Part shown: positions 46,507 to 55,852 of the stretch, one piece after another
Layout of the letters: every line of letters starts with the position of its first letter
Numbering within the stretch: position 1 is the first letter of the stretch
DNA from: Pontiella agarivorans
Lineage (GTDB): Bacteria; Verrucomicrobiota; Kiritimatiellia; Kiritimatiellales; Pontiellaceae
Direction of reading: 5' to 3'
DNA length: 64,000 nt
Assembly (NCBI RefSeq): GCF_034531395.1
Contig: NZ_JARVCO010000012.1
Span: 744,001 to 808,000 of the forward strand
Notes under the pieces: generated by a model
The model's database searches: none
Seen by the model: the letters and a program-made list of their open reading frames with translations, nothing else
Told to the model about the DNA's origin: nothing
Program-made: the position numbers and the translations under genes

Positions 46507-47961
46507 ATGATGAATATGTCCAGAAATTATAAAACCGCCGGCATCACCGCGCTGATGCTTTGCGCCGGCGTCGCCGGCGCCGATGAAATGCAGGATCTGA
46601 TCAATGCACTGCCGGATATGACCGGTATCCGTAAGCCGCCTTCAGCCATGGTCAACACAAAGCCGAAAAAGGTTCAGGACCTGTCGATCTGGGATGAAGA
46701 AATGTTCCAGAAACAGTTTATGGCCAGCTATGGCGTGAATACCGAAATTGAACCGAAGCTGACGGCCGTGGAATACGAACAGATGCAGAAAATTCTGGAT
46801 GCCATGTCGGCCGAGGATGATACGCAAAAAGCGGAAAAGCTCCTGTTGAAAAACTGCAAAGACTCCTCTTCGGCAACCTTTGAGTTCACGTTGGCGAATA
46901 TCTATTTTCAACAGGATAAGCTCGATGAAGCGCTGAAGTACTATGATGAGGCCATTGCGCAGTTTCCGAATTTCCGTCGGGCGTATAAAAATGCGGGTTT
47001 GATTCATGTGCGCAACGGGGATTTTAAAAAGGCGCTGCCGTATCTGACCAAAACGATTGAGCTGGGGGGACACACATCCATTGCCTACGGGCTGCTGGGT
47101 TTCGCCTATGGCTCCACTGATCATCATCTCTGCGCGGAATCGGCCTATCGTCAGGCGATTCTGCTCGATCCGGAAACCATTGATTGGCAGCTGGGGCTGG
47201 CCCGCAGTTTCTTTAAGCAGCAGAAGTTCGGTGATGCGGTGAGTCTCTGCAATACGCTGATCCGGAAAAAGCCGGACAACGCCGATTTCTGGCTGCTGCA
47301 GGCGAATGCCTATCTCGGGCTGAAACAGCCGATGCGGGCCGCGGAAAATTATGAATATGTTAATGCCATGGGTAAATCGACCCCGGAAAGTATGACCATG
47401 CTTGGCGATATTTATGTGAATGAAGAGCGTTGGGATCTGGCGGCCGATGCTTATCTGCGCGCTTACGAACTGAATGATGGCGCGGAGCCGGAAAAGGCCC
47501 TGCGTGCGGCAAAAATTCTGGCGGCCCGGGGATCGCTGGAACAGTCGGTTCGAATGCTGAGCCGGGTGGCGGAACGGAAGTCATCGCTGGATAAGGAAAA
47601 TCTCAAGGAGCTGTTGAAGCTGCAGGCCCGCGTGGCCGTGGCCGAGGGGGGCGGTGACGATGTGGTGGCCATTCTGGAGGAGGTGGTGGAAGTTGATCCG
47701 CTGGACGGCGAGGCCCTTATTCTGCTGGCTCAGCACTACGGCCGCAACGTGCCTGAAAAAGCGATCTTTTATTATGAGCGTGCCGCAGGGATTGAAAAAT
47801 TTGAAGCCGAAGCCAGGCTGTACCATGGGCAGCTGCTGGTGGGTCAGGCTAAATATGCCGATGCCATCCCGCTGCTGCGTCGCGCCTATGAGCTCAAGCC
47901 GCGTTCCGATATTGAAGATTATCTGAAACAGGTAGAGCGCATTGCGAAAACACGAAGTTAA
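46507..47961 (+). CDS. TPR protein of the TonB system
   Basis: 484-residue exported tetratricopeptide-repeat protein. A signal peptide ends at GVAGA; TPR units run from about 120 to the end (EFTLANIYFQQDKLDEALKYYDEAIAQFPNF; AYKNAGLIHVRNGDFKKALPYLTKTIELG). A TPR gene closes TonB2-type operons in Shewanella and Vibrio relatives, and is thought to help assemble or stabilise the complex. It begins nine bases after tonB. Confidence 0.86.
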   Translation: MMNMSRNYKTAGITALMLCAGVAGADEMQDLINALPDMTGIRKPPSAMVNTKPKKVQDLSIWDEEMFQKQFMASYGVNTEIEPKLTAVEYEQMQKILDAMSAEDDTQKAEKLLLKNCKDSSSATFEFTLANIYFQQDKLDEALKYYDEAIAQFPNFRRAYKNAGLIHVRNGDFKKALPYLTKTIELGGHTSIAYGLLGFAYGSTDHHLCAESAYRQAILLDPETIDWQLGLARSFFKQQKFGDAVSLCNTLIRKKPDNADFWLLQANAYLGLKQPMRAAENYEYVNAMGKSTPESMTMLGDIYVNEERWDLAADAYLRAYELNDGAEPEKALRAAKILAARGSLEQSVRMLSRVAERKSSLDKENLKELLKLQARVAVAEGGGDDVVAILEEVVEVDPLDGEALILLAQHYGRNVPEKAIFYYERAAGIEKFEAEARLYHGQLLVGQAKYADAIPLLRRAYELKPRSDIEDYLKQVERIAKTRS

Positions 47962-47970
47962 TCGATCAGT

Positions 47971-49686
47971 ATGGATCTGTTTTTAATCGACGGTATTGCG
48001 CCGTTTTTCAGGGGCTTCGACCAGGAGGTGATCAACTGGTCGAAAGCCCCTTTTGCTCATCTCGAAAAAGGCGATGGACTGAATGTGAAGCGGCTGGAGC
48101 AGATTCGGTGTGATTTTCGTACCTTCTGTGAAAAAGCGGCGGATGCAGGCTACAATGCCATCACGCTGGATGATCTGGCGCATCTGTGTATTTTTGATTT
48201 TTATGAACCGGAACTGATACATAAGCTGTTTGAATATCGCCTTTTTTTCAGCGAGCTGTTCGAAATTGCCGATGAAAACGGGCTCACGCCGTACATCACA
48301 ACCGATCTGCTGTTTTATAACCGCGCGATTGAAAAACATATCGGAACCAAAGACGAGGATGTGCGACGTTTTGCCGCCGACGCCTGCCGTCAGCTCTTTA
48401 CCGATTTTCCAGGTATTGGCGGATTGATCGTCCGTATCGGTGAGGCGGACGGGCTGGATGTGGAGGGCGATTTTCACAGTCGACTGGTGCTGAAGACTCC
48501 GTTGCAGGCCCGCCGGATGATTGAGGCACTGATTCCGGTTTTTGAGGAATTTGACCGCCTGCTGATTTTCCGCACCTGGAGTGTGGGCGTTGGGAAAGTG
48601 GGGGACATTATCTGGAATCCGGATACCTTTGATGCGGTTTTCCAGGGATTGGAACATGAGCATTTTATTATTTCCATGAAATACGGGCCGTCCGATTTTT
48701 TTCGTTATCTTCCGTTGAGCCGGCTTTTCTTTCGGGGCGGGCACCGGAAGTTGGTGGAGTTTCAGGCGCGGCGGGAATATGAGGGCTTCGGCGAATACCC
48801 GTCGTTCATCGGTTGGGACTACGAAAACATTCGGGATAAACTGATCGGCCAGAACATGGCCGGGATTTCGGTATGGAGCCAGACCGGCGGATGGAGCGGT
48901 TTCCGCCGCCTGACCTATCTGGATGACAACGCGGTCTGGAATGAAATCAACGCCTTTGTCACGGTGCGGCTTTTCCGGGATCAGACACGGACCACGGATC
49001 AGGTGATTCAGGAATACTACCGTCGGAATTACCCCGATCCGCATTGGCGGCCGCTGCAGGAACTGCTCAAACTTTCTGACGAAGTCATTAAGGAGCTGCT
49101 CTATACCGAAGATTTCGCATCGCGGAATATTTATTTCCGCCGGCTGCGGGTTCCGCCGCTGGTGAATGTGTATTGGCGACATATTGTGGCGAACCATTTT
49201 ATGCGTAAATTTATGCGCTGTTATGTCAGCGACGGACGGCGTGCCGTGAAGCAGGGCTTCGGTGCATTGAAAAAAATCAAACGGATGAAGGAGCTCGCGC
49301 TGCGGTTGGGGCTTCCGGCAGAGGATCTTCAGTTTCAGTACGATACGTTCAGTATCATTGCCGCGGTCCGGGAATATTATTTTCTCGATTTCACCGATGA
49401 GCTGGTGGAGCGGCTGCAGAAAATGAAAGCCGAATATGAAATGAAATATGAGGAACCGCGATATGTCCTCATGCTGGATACTTCAAAATTCAAACTGCGG
49501 CGTGCGCACCTGCATCTGATGCTGAAAACAATGTTCCGCGGCGAGCACGGCTATCGCCTGTTTGACCGAATCGTGATGCTGAATGTTCTTTCGGTCATGT
49601 ATCCTTTGCTGAAGCGTTTCAGCAGAAAGGCGGTGCCGGAATTCGCTTCCGAATCCGCTATGGGAATCGATTCGATCTTTAAATGA
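47971..49686 (+). CDS. TIM-barrel, glycoside-hydrolase-like protein
   Basis: Cytoplasmic 571-residue protein with no signal peptide, not firmly identified. The first ~330 residues look like a (beta/alpha)8 barrel: GYNAITLDDLAHL, GIGGLIVRIGEADGLDVEGDFHSR, LLIFRTWSVGVGKVGDIIW, FIISMKYGPSDFFRY, and SFIGWDYENIRDKLIGQNMAGISVWSQTGGW. Acidic residues at strand ends (ITLDD, RIGEAD) suit a retaining hydrolase, and there is a general likeness to alpha-glucuronidase-type barrels. A helical C-terminal region follows. It starts nine bases after the TPR gene and may share its transcript; it ends one base from the opposing dGTPase gene. Confidence 0.55.
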   Translation: MDLFLIDGIAPFFRGFDQEVINWSKAPFAHLEKGDGLNVKRLEQIRCDFRTFCEKAADAGYNAITLDDLAHLCIFDFYEPELIHKLFEYRLFFSELFEIADENGLTPYITTDLLFYNRAIEKHIGTKDEDVRRFAADACRQLFTDFPGIGGLIVRIGEADGLDVEGDFHSRLVLKTPLQARRMIEALIPVFEEFDRLLIFRTWSVGVGKVGDIIWNPDTFDAVFQGLEHEHFIISMKYGPSDFFRYLPLSRLFFRGGHRKLVEFQARREYEGFGEYPSFIGWDYENIRDKLIGQNMAGISVWSQTGGWSGFRRLTYLDDNAVWNEINAFVTVRLFRDQTRTTDQVIQEYYRRNYPDPHWRPLQELLKLSDEVIKELLYTEDFASRNIYFRRLRVPPLVNVYWRHIVANHFMRKFMRCYVSDGRRAVKQGFGALKKIKRMKELALRLGLPAEDLQFQYDTFSIIAAVREYYFLDFTDELVERLQKMKAEYEMKYEEPRYVLMLDTSKFKLRRAHLHLMLKTMFRGEHGYRLFDRIVMLNVLSVMYPLLKRFSRKAVPEFASESAMGIDSIFK

Positions 49687-49687
49687 A

Positions 49688-50989
49688 TTATCCCATGCCG
49701 CTCAGCTGCCGGGCGAGGCGTGAGGCATAGTGGTCGGTCATGCCGGAGATAAAATCCGTAAGTTTCAGCAGCGCCGGATAAAGATCATCGCCATATTTCG
49801 GAGCATCGGATTTGAGCAGCGTAATGACCTGTTCGCAATGGTAGGAGATGTATTTATGGTCGATTCGCTGACGGGCCGCCGTGCAGAACAGCTCCAGCAT
49901 ATTGCCGATGTGTTTATATCCGCCGAGCTGCAGCCCCATTTTGCGCGGATCGGTGTAGATGTGTTTTTTGGCGTACCGCTTGGCGCGGTCGAGCGCTTCT
50001 TTCAGGTCCGGCGGGCATAGACTGATCAGCTCAACATCGTAGGGGATTTCTCCGGAAAGAAACTGCTCTTCATGTTCAAGGAAAGCTGCGGATACCGCAT
50101 TTACGGCTTTGTTGATGGAGGCGGAACGCAGTGAGGAAATCTGTTTGCGTTTACTGACTTTGGAGTCGGGCTTCTTTCCGCAGATATCGCTCAGCAGGCT
50201 TTTGACTTTGGAGTGCGAGACCACGCCGATTTCCTCGGCGTCTTCCAGATCGATGATCCGGTAGCAGATGTCGTCGGCGGCTTCGGCCAGATAGGCCAGC
50301 GGGTGGCGTTTATAGCGACCGTCCTCTTCTTTGATCATGCCGGTCTCTTTCGCCACCATTTCCATCAGATATTTTTCCGCCTGAAAGGCCCCGAACTTTT
50401 TTTTGCCGCGGATTTTATCGCTGGTCCACGGATACTTCATCAATGCCCCCAGCGTAGCGCAGGTCAGCTGCATGCCGCCGTTACCGGGATTGTTTTCCAG
50501 ATTGCTCACAATCCGGAAGGCCTGGGCATTGCCCTCGAAGGATTGGAAATCGCTGATCTGTTCCGGGGTCAGTCCTTCAAGATGGTGTGCGTTTTTCGGA
50601 TCGGAAAACCAGAGCTGAATCGCGTCTTCACCGGCATGGCCAAACGGGGGATTTCCGAGATCGTGCATCAGGCAGGCCGCCTGTAGAATCTGGCCGATGT
50701 GCGTCGGGTTGATCCCATCGGGCAGGGGCAGGTGTTCGCCGACGGACATGCCCAGACTGCGGCCGACAATGGAAACCTCCAGGCTGTGGGTCAGCCGCGA
50801 ATGAATGTGATCGTTCGGCGAAAGGGGGTGCACCTGCGTTTTATCGCTCATCCGCCGGAACGGATGGCTGAAGGCGATGCGGTCGTAATCGCGGTGAAAA
50901 CCGGTGCGTGTTCCGCCCTGGTCAATCTTACGCTTATCCAGCAGGCGGTTGCCGCTCAGTAACTTTTCCCAGCTCATTTTTTCAGCCAT
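49688..50989 (-). CDS. dgt: Deoxyguanosinetriphosphate triphosphohydrolase
   Basis: HD-domain enzyme that cleaves dGTP (or other dNTPs) to the nucleoside and triphosphate. The start at 50989 has GAGGAAG seven bases upstream and gives MAEKMSWEKLL; the frame extends further up without coding character. Visible: DYDRIAFSHPFRRMSDKTQV, HSRLTHSLEV, CLMHDLGNPPFGHAGEDAI (metal-binding HD) and LAYLAEAADDICYRIIDLEDA. 433 residues, complete. It is monocistronic, convergent with the TIM-barrel gene and divergent from the GreAB-like gene. Confidence 0.93.
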   Translation of the reverse strand: MAEKMSWEKLLSGNRLLDKRKIDQGGTRTGFHRDYDRIAFSHPFRRMSDKTQVHPLSPNDHIHSRLTHSLEVSIVGRSLGMSVGEHLPLPDGINPTHIGQILQAACLMHDLGNPPFGHAGEDAIQLWFSDPKNAHHLEGLTPEQISDFQSFEGNAQAFRIVSNLENNPGNGGMQLTCATLGALMKYPWTSDKIRGKKKFGAFQAEKYLMEMVAKETGMIKEEDGRYKRHPLAYLAEAADDICYRIIDLEDAEEIGVVSHSKVKSLLSDICGKKPDSKVSKRKQISSLRSASINKAVNAVSAAFLEHEEQFLSGEIPYDVELISLCPPDLKEALDRAKRYAKKHIYTDPRKMGLQLGGYKHIGNMLELFCTAARQRIDHKYISYHCEQVITLLKSDAPKYGDDLYPALLKLTDFISGMTDHYASRLARQLSGMG

Positions 50990-51074
50990 AAATACTTCCT
51001 CATTAGATGCATAGATCATGACTGCAGGTTTATCATGAATCAAACTTCCAATGGCTGGAAATTTGCGGCTATAA

Positions 51075-51548
51075 ATGCGCGCCATGAAAGAGACGGTTAT
51101 AGCAGCAGTGATCCAGAGCCTGGAAAAAGAACTCGAGCGGCAGGCGCGCGCGAACGCGCAGTCGAATGCCGCATCGGCCTTCAGCGCGGCCCATGCCGAA
51201 AAACAGCGCGATACCACCGGGTTTGAAGCGGCGCATCTGGCCCGCGGCTATGCCGGCCAGGCGCTGGAGCTTCAGCATCGGATGGATGAGCTCAAAGCGA
51301 TGCCGGTTGAGGATTTTACCGGCCAGGAAATCGATGTCGGAGCCATGGTTGAGGTGGATTTTGACGGAGAGTCGGATACGTATCTGCTGTTGAACTGCGG
51401 CGGGGGAACGGAAGTCAAGGTGGACGGCTGTACGGTGACGGTGATCACGCCGGAGTCGCCACTGGGTTCCCGGCTGATGAATAATTTCGAGGCGGGTTTT
51501 GTTGAACTGCCTACCGGTCTTGAAGGCATTATTCTTGCGGTCTATTGA
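51075..51548 (+). CDS. GreA/GreB-like transcription factor
   Basis: 157-residue protein with an N-terminal helical hairpin (ETVIAAVIQSLEKELERQARANAQSNAAS, then KQRDTTGFEAAHLARGYAGQALELQHRMDEL) and a Gre-type C-terminal FKBP-like domain (VDFDGESDTYLLLNCGGGTEVKVDG, VITPESPLGSRLM). This matches the small GreAB-like family found beside true GreA. It may bind the secondary channel of RNA polymerase; the function of this subgroup is poorly known. An alternative ATG lies at 51084. A TTCCAA-type palindrome is found just upstream (51046-51060). Confidence 0.78.
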   Translation: MRAMKETVIAAVIQSLEKELERQARANAQSNAASAFSAAHAEKQRDTTGFEAAHLARGYAGQALELQHRMDELKAMPVEDFTGQEIDVGAMVEVDFDGESDTYLLLNCGGGTEVKVDGCTVTVITPESPLGSRLMNNFEAGFVELPTGLEGIILAVY

Positions 51549-51553
51549 TTCGC

Positions 51554-51600
51554 CACGGAATGCCGTAAGCGGAGCGCGTTTGTGATTTGTGTATTCCGTG
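51554..51600 (+). terminator. Possible terminator after the GreAB-like gene
   Basis: CACGGAAT (51554-51561) and ATTCCGTG (51593-51600) pair around a 31-base loop just after the stop codon; no clear T-run. Weakly supported. Confidence 0.35.
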
Positions 51601-51726
51601 ATAGTTGGGGTTTGTTGCTCATGCAGAGCTAACCCCTCCCGAATTTCGGGCTAATCCTTTCATTAAATAGTTCATGCCGAACGCAAACGGTTTACGAACC
51701 GTAATCATATCCATGAAAGGGAATTT

Positions 51727-52383
51727 ATGTCCTCCAGAGCACAGAAACGCAGACTCGAAAGCAGAAATCTCAAACGAGTCGTCGGCAATGTCCGTGAATA
51801 TTTAAACACCGAAAAGCCGCTGGGCTGGCAGCAGCGGATTCAGCTTTTACTCTCCTGGGGCAATATCGGCTATTCGGCCAGTGCCCGGTATCTTCAGCAG
51901 GTTGAACGTATTTTCCGCGAAAGCCGGGGGGCGGTTCTGGAATGCGGATCCGGGGCGACCACTCTACTCATCGCGCTGCTGGCCGAAAAATATAACCGGA
52001 AAGCCTGGGCCTTTGAGCATCACGAATACTGGGCCGCTCATGTGAACGACGTACTCGCTTCGCTGGACCTGAAACAGGTGACCGTCTGCCACACACCGCT
52101 GAAATCCTATGGTGAATTCGAGTGGTATGACGTGCCGGCCGATCTGCCGAGCGATTTCGGTATGGTGATCTGTGACGGACCGCCGGGAACGATCCGGGGC
52201 GGGCGTTACGGCCTGTTTCCGGTGATGGGAAATCATCTCGATCCGGAGTGCCGTATTCTGCTGGATGATACACACCGTAAAAATGAGCAGGAACTGATCC
52301 GGCGCTGGAAAGGCGAACGCCGCCTCGGTACGCAGCCGATCGGCTTTTTTGGATCCTGCACGGAGCTTGCACTGGTTTCTTAG
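51727..52383 (+). CDS. SAM-dependent methyltransferase-like protein
   Basis: 218-residue protein with a Rossmann-type core: AVLECGSGATTLLIALLAEKY (motif I-like), AFEHHEYWAAHVNDVL (acidic motif II), and VICDGPPGTIRGGRYGLFPVM (motif IV-like). Similar class I methyltransferase-fold proteins occur in envelope gene clusters, but the substrate is unknown. AAGGGAAT lies before the ATG. It is a single gene, convergent with tcdA. Confidence 0.6.
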   Translation: MSSRAQKRRLESRNLKRVVGNVREYLNTEKPLGWQQRIQLLLSWGNIGYSASARYLQQVERIFRESRGAVLECGSGATTLLIALLAEKYNRKAWAFEHHEYWAAHVNDVLASLDLKQVTVCHTPLKSYGEFEWYDVPADLPSDFGMVICDGPPGTIRGGRYGLFPVMGNHLDPECRILLDDTHRKNEQELIRRWKGERRLGTQPIGFFGSCTELALVS

Positions 52384-52417
52384 GCTGAAACGTTACGGGG
52401 ATCTGCGGCTTTGGTCT

Positions 52418-53230
52418 TTATGAAGGCGGTTCGGCTTCTGCGGTGAGGTCGTTGATGATTCTGGCGGCCATGGCGAAACCGAAGCTTCCGGTGAGGAAGG
52501 TGGCGGACCCGAAACCGAACTGGCAGTCGAGTTGTTTGGGGCCTTCGCCGGCTGCGGGTTTTTCAAAGCAGATGCCGCCGTCGGGGTGCGGATAGCGGAT
52601 GGTCTCCGCAGAGAAGACGCAGGGAATACCGAATTTCTTTTTGTGCTTCAGGTGCATGCCCGGAATATTTTTACGCAGCTGTTTGCGGCAGGCTGCGAGC
52701 AGGGGATCGTTAAAGGAGTCGCGCAGGTCGGCCGTCTGGATTTTGGATGGATCCACCCGGCCGCCGGCACCGCCGCTGACGATCACCGGAATGCCGAGTT
52801 TCGTGCAGTGCGTAATAAGATGAATCTTGGCGTTTTTTTTGTCGATGGCATCCACGACGTAGGAAAGGCCGGAGGTGACCAGTTCGTCGGCGTTTTTATC
52901 AGAATAGAATTCGCGGATGGGGGTGACTTTGCACTCGGGATTGATGAGGTGAATGCGGTCGGCCAGAATATCGACTTTGGCGCGGCCGGCAGTACCGGTC
53001 ATGGCGTGGATCTGGCGGTTGGTGTTTGAAAAGCAGATGTCGTCCCAGTCCACCAGCGTCAGGTGCCCGATGCCGGAACGCGCCAGCGCCTCGGCGACCC
53101 AGGAGCCGACTCCGCCGACGCCGACGATCAGCACGTGCGCTGCCCGCAGCTTTTCCATAGCGGTTTTTCCGTAGAGTCGGAAAAGTCCGCCGAACCGATG
53201 TTCATATCCGCCTGTTTCGATCTTACTCAT
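52418..53230 (-). CDS. tcdA: tRNA threonylcarbamoyladenosine dehydratase TcdA
   Basis: E1-like ThiF/MoeB enzyme that cyclises t6A37 to ct6A in tRNA. ATP-binding GVGGVGSWVAEALARSGIGHLTLVDWDDICFSNTNRQ (38-72) and YVVDAIDKKNAKIHLITHC are typical; 270 residues. RFGGLFRLYGKTAMEKLRAAHVLIVG at the N-terminus and the FLTGSFGFAMAARIINDL end match TcdA/CsdL. Confidence 0.93.
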   Translation of the reverse strand: MSKIETGGYEHRFGGLFRLYGKTAMEKLRAAHVLIVGVGGVGSWVAEALARSGIGHLTLVDWDDICFSNTNRQIHAMTGTAGRAKVDILADRIHLINPECKVTPIREFYSDKNADELVTSGLSYVVDAIDKKNAKIHLITHCTKLGIPVIVSGGAGGRVDPSKIQTADLRDSFNDPLLAACRKQLRKNIPGMHLKHKKKFGIPCVFSAETIRYPHPDGGICFEKPAAGEGPKQLDCQFGFGSATFLTGSFGFAMAARIINDLTAEAEPPS

Positions 53231-53439
53231 AGATTAAAATTAGTAACCACGGAAGGCACAGAATATTCAGAAAACAGGACTTCCGTATATTCCATGTTTT
53301 CTGTGGTTCAGCTCGATTGAACGTGCGGGACTATAGTTCCGGGGATTGGAAAATCAAGCGGGGAGTTGGGGAGCGGAAACTCATGTAATCCTAATGGCCG
53401 GCCAATTCGACGGTAACGGCATCGGGTGAATTTGCGCAC

Positions 53440-55836
53440 ATGAAAACAAATGCTTCTGTATCCAAAGCCGACCTGCATGTGCACAGTAAATATTCCAACC
53501 GGCCATCCGAATGGTTTCTTCGCCGCATCGGCGCGCCGGAAAGTTTTATGGAGCCGCTGGAGGTATACCAGGTCTGCAAAAAAGCGGGCATGGATTTTGT
53601 GACGATTTCCGACCATAACTGTATTTGCGGTGCGAAGGAGATTGCTCATTTGCCGGGGACCTTTATCTCGGCTGAACTGACCACCTATTTCCCGGAAAAC
53701 GGCTGCAAGGTTCATTGTCTGGTTTCGGGGATTACGGAAAACCAGTTCCGCGATATGCAGAAGGTCCGTGAAAATATTTACGATCTGCGCCAGTATATGA
53801 ATCAGAACCGGGTCATTCATACGATTGCGCATCCGCTGTTCCGGGTGAACGATAAGCTGACGGTAGAGCAGGTTGAAAAACTGCTGGTGATGTTCAACCG
53901 TTTCGAAGGCATCAACGGATCGCGGGTTCCGCGGGCGTGTGAGATTGGAAATGCGATTTTCTCCAGTCTGACGCCGGATGTGATTTCCAGTCTGGCGGAT
54001 AAACATAACCTCGAACCGGTCGGGCTGGAGCCGTGGAATAAAACGCTGACCGGCGGATCAGATGATCACGGCGGGCTTTATGTTGCCAGCGCGTATACGG
54101 TGACGCCGCATGCGCCGGGCGTGATTGATTTCCTGGAATATATTCGTGAGGGACAGCACGAGCCCGGCGGGGTCGGTGGAACCAGTGTCCGGCTGGCCAA
54201 CAGTCTTTACCGTATTGCCTACTGCTACTACAAAGAGCGGCTTCTTTCTCCGGGAACCAACGATCGTTCGGTCATCGGTAATGTGCTGAAAACCATGGCG
54301 GAAACACCGGATGAAAAAGGGCCGGAAAAAACCGGTTTTCGGGCATCCGTCAAAGCGGCGTTTCAGAAAAAGGTTCAGAAGGCCTATGTCAAAACGCAGA
54401 TGAATGAGCTGGAGCAGATGATTGTTGAGGAGCTTACACGCGTACTTGAAAATGATCCGCAGCAGCCGGTCGAGGATGAGGATTCGGTTAATTTCAAGTC
54501 GGCCTGCCGCCTGAGTCAGGAACTGAGTTTTGCGTTCATTCAAAAGGCGGCGAAAAAGATCCGCAAGGGCGAACTGATCGGATCGTTGCAGGCGGTTTCG
54601 TCGCTGGGCCCCGTTGCGCTCGGTATTGCGCCGTATCTGACGGCATTCGCCACGCAGCATAAGGACGAGGAATTTCTGCGCCGCGTGGCCAACCGTTTTC
54701 CAGCGGCTGGAAGTCTTAAGGAAAAAACCGGCCGCAAAGCGTGGGTCACCGATACATTCACCGATGTCAACGGGGTCACGAAAACCATTCGCACCCTGGC
54801 CGCTATGGCGAAGGAGAATCACAAGGAGATCACCGTCATTACCAGTCTCGATGAAGAGCCGACGGCCGATTTTCCGGTTAAAAATTTTAAGCCGGTGGGT
54901 TCGTTCAGAATGCCGGAATATGAATCGCTCATGATCAGCTATCCGCCGTTCATGGAGATGCTCGCTTACCTTGAAAAAGAGGAGTTTGATGAAGTCATCA
55001 TTTCCACACCGGGAACGCTGGGGATCTGTGCGCTGGGTGCGGCCTACATGCTGGGCCTGAAAACCAAAGGCATCTATCACACGGATTTTCCGCGCTTCTT
55101 TTCCGATATTCTGGACGATGAAAAAATGGGCGAGGCGGCCTGGCGCTTTATGCGCTGGTTCTATGGCCGGGTGGATCAGATTCTCGTCCCGACCCGGCAG
55201 TATAAAACCCGGTTGATGGATGGCGGATTTGACGCCGGTAAAATCGATGTCATGCCGCGCGGAATTAATCGTGAACGGTTCAGTCCGGAACATCGGAACC
55301 GGGCCATGTGGGAAAAAAATTATAACCGCAACGGAAGTTTTAAATTTATTTATGCCGGCCGCGTTTCGCGGGAGAAAAATATCGAAGTTATGCTCAAGGC
55401 CTTTACCCGGCTGGTGGAAAGCGGAAGCGATGCGGATCTGATTGTGGTGGGCGACGGACCGCAGCGGGATGAGCTGCAGCTGAAGTACAACGATCCGCAG
55501 ATTGTTTTTACCGGCTATCTCTACGGTGACGAACTGGCTGAAGTCTATGCCAGTGCTGATCTGTTTGTATTCCCGAGCCTGACGGACACCTTCGGGAATG
55601 TCGTGCTCGAAGCCCATGCGTCCGGTCTTCCGGCGATTGTTTCAAACGAGGGCGGTCCGCAGGAAATTGTGGAATCGCACAACTCGGGGCTGGTGGTAAA
55701 CGCCCGTACACCGGATGAACTGTTTGAGGCGATGAAGCGTGTCACCGGGGATTATGCACTTTATGAACAGCTCAAAATCAATGCCGGTCTTAAAGCGCAG
55801 GACAGCCGATGGGAGCACGCCCTTGAAAAATTGTAA
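53440..55836 (+). CDS. PHP-domain and GT4 glycosyltransferase fusion
   Basis: 798-residue two-enzyme fusion. The N-terminal PHP phosphoesterase domain has metal ligands in KADLHVHSKYS (9-19), ISDHN and IAHPLFR, and ends with GGSDDHGG near 205-212. A helical linker follows (about 280-420). The C-terminal half is a GT4 GT-B glycosyltransferase: FIYAGRVSREKNIEVML, VVGDGPQRDEL, and VFPSLTDTFGNVVLEAHASGLP, carrying the E-x7-E region. No membrane helices or signal peptide. Neighbouring genes encode a secreted protein and a flippase-like membrane protein, suggesting glycolipid work. The start ATG has a weak GGGTGAA upstream. Confidence 0.85.
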   Translation: MKTNASVSKADLHVHSKYSNRPSEWFLRRIGAPESFMEPLEVYQVCKKAGMDFVTISDHNCICGAKEIAHLPGTFISAELTTYFPENGCKVHCLVSGITENQFRDMQKVRENIYDLRQYMNQNRVIHTIAHPLFRVNDKLTVEQVEKLLVMFNRFEGINGSRVPRACEIGNAIFSSLTPDVISSLADKHNLEPVGLEPWNKTLTGGSDDHGGLYVASAYTVTPHAPGVIDFLEYIREGQHEPGGVGGTSVRLANSLYRIAYCYYKERLLSPGTNDRSVIGNVLKTMAETPDEKGPEKTGFRASVKAAFQKKVQKAYVKTQMNELEQMIVEELTRVLENDPQQPVEDEDSVNFKSACRLSQELSFAFIQKAAKKIRKGELIGSLQAVSSLGPVALGIAPYLTAFATQHKDEEFLRRVANRFPAAGSLKEKTGRKAWVTDTFTDVNGVTKTIRTLAAMAKENHKEITVITSLDEEPTADFPVKNFKPVGSFRMPEYESLMISYPPFMEMLAYLEKEEFDEVIISTPGTLGICALGAAYMLGLKTKGIYHTDFPRFFSDILDDEKMGEAAWRFMRWFYGRVDQILVPTRQYKTRLMDGGFDAGKIDVMPRGINRERFSPEHRNRAMWEKNYNRNGSFKFIYAGRVSREKNIEVMLKAFTRLVESGSDADLIVVGDGPQRDELQLKYNDPQIVFTGYLYGDELAEVYASADLFVFPSLTDTFGNVVLEAHASGLPAIVSNEGGPQEIVESHNSGLVVNARTPDELFEAMKRVTGDYALYEQLKINAGLKAQDSRWEHALEKL

Positions 55837-55852
55837 ACATGATCGGTGTCGC

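Noticed and set aside
47983-49197. 404-codon minus-strand frame opposite the TIM-barrel gene
   Set aside because: Antisense shadow, no domain, no ribosome site.
54058-55617. 519-codon minus-strand open frame opposite the PHP-glycosyltransferase gene
   Set aside because: Antisense shadow of a gene with clear motifs; no start signal, no recognisable domain.
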